From: Calendula officinalis
Lineage: Eukaryota > Streptophyta > Magnoliopsida > Asterales > Asteraceae
Reading direction: 5' to 3'
DNA length: 64,000 bases
NCBI GenBank assembly: GCA_963853835.1
Contig: OY970830.1
Location: forward strand, 55,482,515 to 55,546,514
A model generated the notes under the pieces. That model did no database searches and was not told where the DNA came from. It saw only the letters and a program-made list of their open reading frames with translations. The position numbers and the translations under genes were made by a program. Positions 57,053 through 64,000 of this stretch are shown here, in pieces; position 1 is the first letter of the stretch, and each line of letters begins with the position of its first letter.

Positions 57053-58583
57053 TAATTTTTTATAATTAAAACACTAATGTAAAAAACATAATGTATCTCA
57101 AATAGACGTTCAGGATGTACAAATATTTGTTGTAAAATATTATAATTAATCTAAAACAAATAATCTGATTTGTGTTTTCTAGAAGTGAGCATAAAAATTG
57201 GAAAATTCTCTTAAAACCAACAAAACTAATCGATAAACTCAGTACCATTTTAAAACCCACGGTTCAGTTTTAAATTAAAAAAAAAATGATGGCTTCGATT
57301 CGGTTTCGGTTTTAGCTAGAAATTACCCCATTAAGAAACCAACCCAGTAATTATTTCCTATTATTATATTATATGATACAACATACGTTTATATTTTAAA
57401 AATTTTAAGCTGGAAATGATATTCGGTGTTGAAATATCTTATTATACATTGAGCTTAATGCCAGAAATTTGATGTTATTGCTGAAATTTATATGTAAATG
57501 TTTGGAATTTATATGTCGCTAAAAACCAGGTCAATTCTATTTTATTTTTGTTTAGTTGTAAAATAAAAGGCAAAAGGTTTTTGGGGGTTTTTTTTGTTTA
57601 TTTTATTTTTTAAATCGAAAGACATATAGCGAGGGGAGGCAGCACGCTGCACGTGACCGATGTAGCTTTACATATCACATGAATCTCAATATTGTTAGTT
57701 TTATATATCAAATAAATTTATCTTACAACTATATTGTTAGTTTTATATATCAAATAAATTTATCTTACAACTAAACCATTTCCAATCTTAAAACAACTTT
57801 AATTTTTATTTTATTTTTTCAAATCATCAAGATATTCTAACTAACATATTTATATCAACAATATATTTTTATTTTGATACTTTTATACCTAAAATATAAA
57901 CATACATATAAATACTCATACTCACAAAATTTATCCGACCGGGCCGTCCAACAGTGTCAGTAAACCAACTCTATCGGTAGCGAACCGATGCCACGGAGCT
58001 TACAACTAGTTTTGCCGAACACAGCTAAAATATATCCATATGTTTAAGTTGACTACTCACCAACTCTACAAAAGAAAAACATATTAAATAGACTTTTTAA
58101 ATATATTAAAGCAATTATCATCCTCCAAAAAGATATCATGTAGTTATATTTAGTAGTATACTTTGATAATTTTATCGGACAAAATACAATAGTAATTATC
58201 AAAATGTGATTTTTTTAAATAGCTATAATAAAATCTAAAATTCATAAAAATATTTTGCTTTCAAAATTTCTAAGTAGACCGTGTGATTGTACAACTCCGC
58301 CTAAACTTTGATAAGTGTTGTTTGATTGTACAAAAATGATTTGACCATACAAAAATATTCTAGTTGTATATGAGTCTCACAAAAATAAGGTATAATCGCA
58401 CATAGAAAATCTGGACTGCACAAAAAAGATTTAAAGTCACACGGTTGTACAAAAAAATCAAGTCGCATGATTTATTTTGAGAAGATTTGAGTTGGTAATT
58501 ATTCTTAAGAAAATAGTGTATTTGTTTTGGTCTATTTTAGTAATTATCTATTTATCTAACTTAAATAAATCAAAGTTTATGTA
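57053..58583. other. AT-rich spacer with a small tandem duplication
   Basis: No gene. A 44-bp unit, ATATTGTTAGTTTTATATAT...CTTACAACTA, is duplicated at about 57688-57775. A short GC-richer passage lies at 57935-58015. CGGTTTCGGTTT words near 57300 may be the trace of a hAT MITE. Confidence 0.5.
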
Positions 58584-58852
58584 CTTCCTCCTATTCAAAA
58601 TAAGTGATACATTATTGTTTACACGATTTTCGAGGCAAAAGATTATAATGAGAGTTAAATTATATTAATTGGATAGATAGTAGGGAATGAGTCTCACACT
58701 TTTTAAATAAAGTGAGGTTAATGATGTTTAAAAATAAAATTAAAGGTAAATAAATCATTTTACTTAGATACTTAATGGGTGTGAATCCCATTGTTTTTTA
58801 TCAAATAATGTAATTTTTTAAAATATATCACTTATATTTGAATAGAAGGAAG
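58584..58852. mobile_element. Stowaway-type MITE
   Basis: 269 bp, ends CTTCCTCCTATTCAAAATAA and its near inverse, TA at 58582-58583 and 58853-58854. Confidence 0.88.
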
Positions 58853-59034
58853 TATGTCATTGTATAGTGGAAAGCGCAAAAAAAAAAAAAAAATGCCAAC
58901 ATCCCCTTCTCGCTTTAGATCTTAATTGCAGGTTATACAGAAGGGGTGTTAATTGGGATCTGTGTCTAATCATGATTTACCCAATTTAATACCGGATGTT
59001 ATTTGAACCCTTCAATTTTCAATGAAATTTTTTT

Positions 59035-60451
59035 GAGTAAATTACTGTTTTTGTCCCTGTGGTTTACCCGATTCTGTGTTTTTGTCCCTGTGGTTTTTTT
59101 TTCTGTTTTTTTATCCCTGAACTATGCCAAATTCCGTTTTTTTATCCTTTCGTCCATTTTCTGCCGTTAATAAACGAGAAATGCTAAAAAAGTGAGGGTA
59201 TTTTCGTCTTTTCTTCATGTTCTTCATATGTGTTCTTCAAATTGATGAACCCTAATCCCCAAATCCCAATTTCTTGAACAAATTGATGAACCCTAATCCC
59301 CAAATCCCAATTTCTTGAACCCAAATCCCAATTTCGCCTGACAATCGTATTACCATGTATTTCACCGGTGATCTGCAATACCCTGTCGTCTTCCTTTTTC
59401 CTTTTTGAACAAATTGATCGATCTGAAATCCTTATGCTTTTGTCATCTCGTTTCCAGGCGTTTCTCTTCAGTCGTCCTGCAAGTCGACTCCATTTCCTTC
59501 ACCGTTCCTCTCTTAAACCCTACAAGTTCCGATAACAACACCTCCGACGAAGTCGCCGGTGGCGGATTTCCTAAAAAGCTATTCTGGTCGATGATAAACG
59601 GCGTCGTTTTCAAACCTCTTCACCTCCTCCGCCGTATGGTTGTCCCTGCCATCAAGCCACTTCCGCCGATCATTTCTTCGTTTTACGGTGAGTCGTTTCG
59701 GTCTACTGTTTCATTTTTAAGCAAATTTAAATCGGTGAAGTCATTATGCATTCAGCTTCCGTCTTCAAATCATAAAGGTATCGATAATAGTTGTTTGTTC
59801 AAGTGGAAGGTTAATTCCGGTAACAGAATCGAATCATATTCATTTCTGTCGCCGAATTCAATTCACGAGATTCAACGATGTTCTGTTAATGGAAACCTTA
59901 GGGAAGAAGAAGAAGATGATATGGAACTAACTGTAAATCTGTTAAAGCGGAAAGTTCACATAGCATTTCAATGTTTAAAAGACGTGATTGTAAGGCACAG
60001 AATGCTGTTGTATTTCATCAAGGATCTTCCACTGTTGGAAACCATTTCCATTACCGATTCAGGAAAAAGAGGGAGATTATCTCTGAGCAGTGGAAAACTT
60101 GCTGAAGTGAGAAATTGGATACATTCCGATTCATGATACGATTGTCAGGCGAAATTGGGATTTGGGTTCAAGAAATTGGGATTTGGGGATTAAGGTTCAT
60201 CAATTTGTTCAAGAAATTGGGATTTGGGGATTAGGGTTCATCAATTTGAAGAACACATATGAAGAACATGAAGAAAAGACGAAAATACCCTCACTTTTTT
60301 AGTATTTCTCGTTTATTAACGGCAGAGAATGGACGGAAGGACAAAAAAACGGAATTTGGCATAGTTCAGGGACAAAAAAACAGAAAAAAAAACCACAGGG
60401 ACAAAAACGCAGAATCAGGTAAACCACAGGGACAAAAACAGTAATTTACTC
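59035..60451. mobile_element. Pack-MULE carrying an F-box gene fragment
   Basis: 1,417 bp with a 9-bp duplication AATTTTTTT at 59026-59034 and 60452-60460 (low complexity, but exact). Arms of about 316 bp (59035-59350, 60135-60451) start GAGTAAATTACTG with TTTTTGTCCCTGTGGTTTACC. Each arm holds the same tandem duplication of AATTGATGAACCCTAATCCC...TTCTTGAA, so the arms have been kept alike. The 784-bp centre is host coding sequence. No transposase. Confidence 0.9.
59355..60136 (+). pseudogene. Captured F-box protein gene fragment
   Basis: ATG at 59355 lies 5 bp inside the left arm border and begins MYFTGDLQYPVVFLF; a small indel in the C/T-rich tract near 59390-59404 shifts the frame, after which 243 codons stay open: NKLIDLKSLCFCHLVSRRFS (the end of the F-box), VFKPLHLL, VKSLCIQLPS, FKWKVNSGNR, a VI..RH..L block and LPLLETISITDS. 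These match plant F-box proteins of the AUF1/At4g18380 type (SCF ubiquitin-ligase adaptors). The usual C-terminal end is absent; TGA at 60134-60136 is made by the right arm border. Confidence 0.75.
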
Positions 60452-60460
60452 AATTTTTTT

Positions 60461-60827
60461 TTATCAAAAACCTACCATAAAACAAATTAATGGTTTTATA
60501 TTTTTTTTTTTTAAAAAAAAAATCCTGATAGAGTAATAATTAACCTCCTTTTTGTCATATTATGTATCGTATTTAACTTTTCTTTCTGTTATTTTTTAGT
60601 ATGTTTATTTAAAAAAGAAAAAACTTTCTATAAACAATAACTTTTATAAACTTTCTGTTATATAAACAAACTATACAAACAAACAAAATATATGTTCATA
60701 TAAAGAAATTCAGTTCCAGATTTATATAACAAAATAAACAAATTCTGTTACTAGCAATATAAATTAGCTAAAATAAACCCGAAATTTATATGGAACGGTA
60801 AGAAAACGAGAACTAATTCTACTCTTA
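60461..60827. other. AT-rich spacer upstream of the BIM1-like gene
   Basis: No gene or clear repeat; runs of T and A and AACAAA words. Together with the next MITE it forms the distal promoter region of the gene at 61175. Confidence 0.5.
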
Positions 60828-60836
60828 GCTAAAATA

Positions 60837-61015
60837 GAGTAATGGTATTTAGGCCTACCATTTAGACCTACTCATATGCTTACTCATTAGATGAAGACAC
60901 GTGCCAAAATCAAGAGATAATATTAGGAGAGAGAATTAGTGAAATACACATGTTATCCTATCAAGTAGGTAAACATATGAGTATATCTAAATGGTAGGAC
61001 TAAATATCATTTCTC
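60837..61015. mobile_element. Small MULE MITE in the BIM1-like promoter
   Basis: 179 bp with inverted ends of about 42 bp (GAGTAATGGTATTTAGGCC...; inverse GAGAAATGATATTTAGTCC) and an exact 9-bp duplication GCTAAAATA at 60828-60836 and 61016-61024. It contains a G-box CACGTG at 60898-60903, about 240 bp before the TATA box. Confidence 0.9.
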
Positions 61016-61142
61016 GCTAAAATATTATAATCATTGTACTTTTGTAATTTGCCAATTTGCAACTAAATATCAAAATACTTAAATTTCAAAAAAGTGAGCT
61101 GACGTTGGTAGCAAAAACGGCGTTATAACTCCGCCATCCACT

Positions 61143-61149
61143 TATATAA
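61143..61149 (+). promoter_or_regulatory. TATA box of the BIM1-like gene
   Basis: TATATAA, followed by a CT-rich initiator region (CATCTCTTCATTTTCTTCATC). Transcription is expected to start near 61170-61185. Confidence 0.65.
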
Positions 61150-61174
61150 GAAGAAACGGAGACCGTTTGAGAAA

Positions 61175-61971
61175 CCATCTCTTCATTTTCTTCATCAAAA
61201 GTACACCGAGAGAAATCACAGATTCACATTCACAGGCTCTTTTGCCTCATCATCATCACCACAATTCTCTACCTTTTTAACAGGGAAAGCAATTTTGATT
61301 TTTGGAGAACAGAAACAGACTCAAGTAACCAAATCTATGGCTGGAGTCACCGTTAATTAACCTGACAATTGAACTCCGATTGACGAATTTCTTGTAGCAA
61401 GCTGAATTGCGTGAAAATATTCGGTAATCAGATTAAAGGTACGCATCTGTTGATTCTATAAGTAGTTTTCATCTCTCTCGATCTATACATCTCTATTTGA
61501 TTCTTCGTTTTGTGTATCCTCATCGTAAGTTTTGCTTTTCTTCACTTCTCTATTTGATTCTGCTTCAACTACTCGATTTTAGAGCTGAATTGCTTAGAAT
61601 TCTGTAGTTATATTTTAAATTTTCATTGTTAACAGTACGTGAGCTTAATTAATCAATTAGTTTCCTGCAATTCTGCCGGTTCAGAATTTTAATGCATTCG
61701 GATGAAAATTGAACAGAATTTATATTCGATTTTACCTTTTCGTTGTTGAATTATGATCTAAAAGTGACGGAGTCTATTGCATCTAACAGAATTGCATACA
61801 ATAAAGGGTAAATCGCGCTGCAGCTTCTACTGGATCTGGCCAGCTAATTTGAATCTGTAAAGTTTCCCGCGATCTAAGCGAAGAACGGATAATCAATTCT
61901 ATAAAATTTCGTAATTAATTCGATCTGAAATCTGAGAAACAAAATCTCAAAATATTCCAGCGGGCGCGGAG
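61175..61971 (+). other. 5' UTR with an intron, BIM1-like gene
   Basis: First leader exon from about 61175 to 61438, ending AAG before GTACGC. The leader intron is 61439-61960 (522 bp), T-rich, ending ATTCCAG. The second leader piece is only 11 bp before the ATG. A long leader with an intron is common for plant regulatory genes; the TSS is an estimate. Confidence 0.7.
61337..61360 (+). CDS. Upstream ORF of 7 codons in the BIM1-like leader
   Basis: ATG GCT GGA...TAA encodes MAGVTVN in the first leader exon. It is spliced into the mature leader and lies about 90 bases (after splicing) from the main ATG. Short uORFs can lower translation; there is no direct proof here. Confidence 0.4.
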   Translation: MAGVTVN

Positions 61972-62200
61972 ATGGAGTTTTCTCAACCACGTCTTAGTGG
62001 AGCCCAAGGTACTATAATTCACAATTTAACACCTCTCATACACAAACGTACAAATTATGTGGTTGCGCGTGGAGCGGCGCGTGTGTTTGTTATGAGAAGA
62101 ATTGACCTCTGTGACGTTGATTTTGCAGGGGCCAAGCCTACGCATGACTTTCTTTCACTTTATTCACCTGCTCAGCAAGATCCAAATCCCAACATTCCAG
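61972..62200 (+). CDS. BIM1-like bHLH transcription factor, first two coding exons
   Basis: Exon 1 (61972-62008) encodes MEFSQPRLSGAQ; donor GTACTA at 62009. Exon 2 (62129-62200) starts after TTTTGCAG and encodes GAKPTHDFLSLYSPAQQ then DPNPNIP, ending before GTAAAG. Both junctions are in phase 1. The PQPR-F/L...G-KPTHDFLSL N-terminus is the signature I recall for Arabidopsis BIM1, a bHLH partner of BES1 in brassinosteroid signalling in the nucleus. The bHLH domain and the other exons would lie beyond 64000. The identity rests on about 35 residues, so it is good but not certain. Confidence 0.7.
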
Positions 62201-64000
62201 GTAAAGTTTTAAAATTTTCGATTTAATGATTTCATGTTTAAGTAATTATGCATCAATATCTTTTTTTTTTAGTTATTTTTATCATAAGTGAATAAATATG
62301 TAATTTTATTTGGAACTCTGTTTTGTTGTTGGATGAGAAAGTGGAGTTTATTTGGATAATATTGATATGGCAAAATAACCTAATTAAATTTAGGGTTTTA
62401 TTAATTACAAATCTTAGAGGTTTAGAGCTGTATTTAAGAGGTAGTTGCATGCATAAATTATTTGTGCTTTTATTAGTAAGGATGATTTCTATAATGCAGG
62501 GCAGTTATTGATTATTATACAAATTTAATACAATCTTAGTTTTTTTATTGACCGCCTCCTTAAATTTATTGTATTTTACTATAAGCATCAATTGCCCAGT
62601 AATTTGACACGTATGTGAGAATTTGATGGTATGTGTTACCTTATCGATAAGATTAGACAACGGTATTTAGTGCATGTCTAATTACGGTATGCTGTTAATC
62701 ATGTGTTGTTGCGTTCTGATTTAAGGATGCAATTAATTATTAAATATATTTAATTAAACGAGACATGATATGATATGTGATTACTGATTACTTCAGTAAA
62801 ATGACCCACTAGTTTGGTGCTACCCGTGACCCATATGCTGGGTCCGGATTCGGGCACACGGTTTTGGTAGGCCATACATAGCATTTGGATTTTAGCCTGA
62901 CTGACACAACAAAAAGAACAGGACACCCACCCATGAAGGGGGAAAAGTGAGCAGGATTTCAGATGTATAATGTCGTTCATATTGGTTTTTTTTTTTCAGA
63001 ATTCATAAATAATTATTTACTTCATTGGAGCATCCCTAATTGTTAACTTCAAAAAAGTTTATTACTTTTACCGTATCAAAATTTTACTTACAAAAAAAAA
63101 CCTTTTTATAAATAACAATTTCAATGGTTAACCTTTATAAAAACTTTTTCTTTTACAATATTTCTAATTTACCTTTATCTATCTCAAATGTTTTATAAAT
63201 ACCCCCTATATATAATTTGATAATTTTTTTAACATCTTACTATATATAATATTTTTTAAAATGTCTCATACAAAAATATTATAATAATTGGCATTAAATA
63301 TTATATAATTTATTTATTAACTAAAAAGATATAATAAAGAATTTATATATAACATATCTAAGGTTTAAAATGAAATTTTATTAAATATAAGAGACTAAAA
63401 AAGACAAATATTTAAAGATGATTAAAAGGATAGTAGAGAATAAGTCTTTGCAATAAGCTTTTCAAAAAGCTAGGTATTCCAATGGTAAAAAGTCTTTCAA
63501 AGACTTATTGTAATAGTAATAAGTTTTAGAAAAAGCTACCATTGGAGATGCTCCTACTATAATTTTGGTATCACTGTTCACTATATACAAAACACTTGCT
63601 CTAAGTAGATAAATAAACAATCACTTAGAATAAAAATATTACTACATTAATCTCATAAGCTCAAGCTCGGCTTAAAAGGACTCAAATTGCATTGGTACTC
63701 GGTTCGGTAGCTCGAATAACATATATCTACACATATACATATGGGAGGTGATTTATTCAATCACCACAACCATTACTTTACTTGATATAATTGTACAGTT
63801 TGTTATAAAACTTGTATAATGTGATACATGAAGTAAAAGTTGTAACTCTTTATACATAAAAAAAGGTTCAAAAAAACTCGATCTTGGTTCTCAAAATATA
63901 GATGAATACTATTGTTCATAGATATATATAGATATATAATGCTCTAATAGAACTCAGAGCCGAGCCATCAAAAGAGCTGATATTAATCTTGTACGTCATA
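62201..64000 (+). other. Long intron of the BIM1-like gene, to the window end
   Basis: No further exon could be recognised after the donor at 62201. The sequence is AT-rich and includes a PIF-like MITE (63028-63553). I take it as intron 3 of the transcript (counting the leader intron), but a very short exon could be missed. Confidence 0.45.
63028..63553. mobile_element. PIF/Harbinger-like MITE in the BIM1-like intron
   Basis: Starts GAGCATCCCTAATTGTTAAC and ends CCATTGGAGATGCTC; the interior aligns with the 31708-33905 copy (TATCTCAAATGTTTTATAAA, CTCATACAAAAATATTATAA). The expected 3-bp duplication is not preserved. 526 bp. Confidence 0.82.

Noticed and set aside
1..64000. A search for an operon-like, defence or phage system
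   Set aside because: Frames are short and scattered except in transposons, introns and plant promoters are present, and no bacterial gene family is seen.

Overview
This window looks like a stretch of eudicot plant nuclear genome, probably an asterid. It is AT-rich, has introns with GT/AG borders, plant TATA boxes, plant L1 LINEs with zf-RVT ends and Ty1-copia elements. An Asteraceae-type genome would fit the style of the L1 protein, but that is an impression. All alignments and element boundaries were made by eye from the sequence.

Only two resident host genes are visible. One is a UDP-glycosyltransferase resembling UGT89 (minus strand, 17866-19230), intact except for one in-frame stop at codon 265. 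The other is the first part of a gene resembling the bHLH factor BIM1 (plus strand, from about 61175 to beyond the window end). Two more host-gene pieces sit as cargo inside Mutator-like elements: a first exon resembling a GT61 glycosyltransferase (30640-30846) and most of an F-box gene (59355-60136). A third, unidentified exon lies at 40552-41434.

The rest is a nested transposon archive. 1-6.2 kb: a Ty1-copia element (minus) with a Stowaway MITE inside. 6.3-15.7 kb: one small hAT-like MITE split by two L1 LINEs, the first full length with a 12-bp target duplication. 15.7-20.2 kb: degenerate repeats, the UGT and a PIF-like MITE. 20.2-29.7 kb: an L1 split by a complete copia element with 170-bp LTRs. 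30.1-31.1 kb: a Pack-MULE. 31.2-36.7 kb: a PIF-like MITE hit by two LINEs and a Stowaway, with a third LINE tail at its edge, then a large plus-strand L1. 37-43.4 kb: foldback and MULE-type elements, a hAT element and an unclassified noncoding repeat. 43.4-54.9 kb: an L1 split by a probable gypsy solo LTR, itself split by a 7.7-kb copia and carrying a hAT MITE. 55.8-60.5 kb: two more MULE-type elements, one carrying the F-box cargo and the other hit by a Helitron. 60.8-64 kb: a MULE MITE just upstream of the BIM1-like gene.

The main results are the two gene-capturing MULEs with 9-bp target duplications, a clustered GAGTAAATTAC-terminus MULE family, an almost continuous 0.9-kb hairpin, covarying stem-loops at the LINE 3' end, a copia primer site that matches the tRNA-Ile anticodon arm, and young-LTR copia copies with heavily decayed genes, which suggests mobilisation in trans. 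I saw no bacterial-type operon, CRISPR array or defence system.
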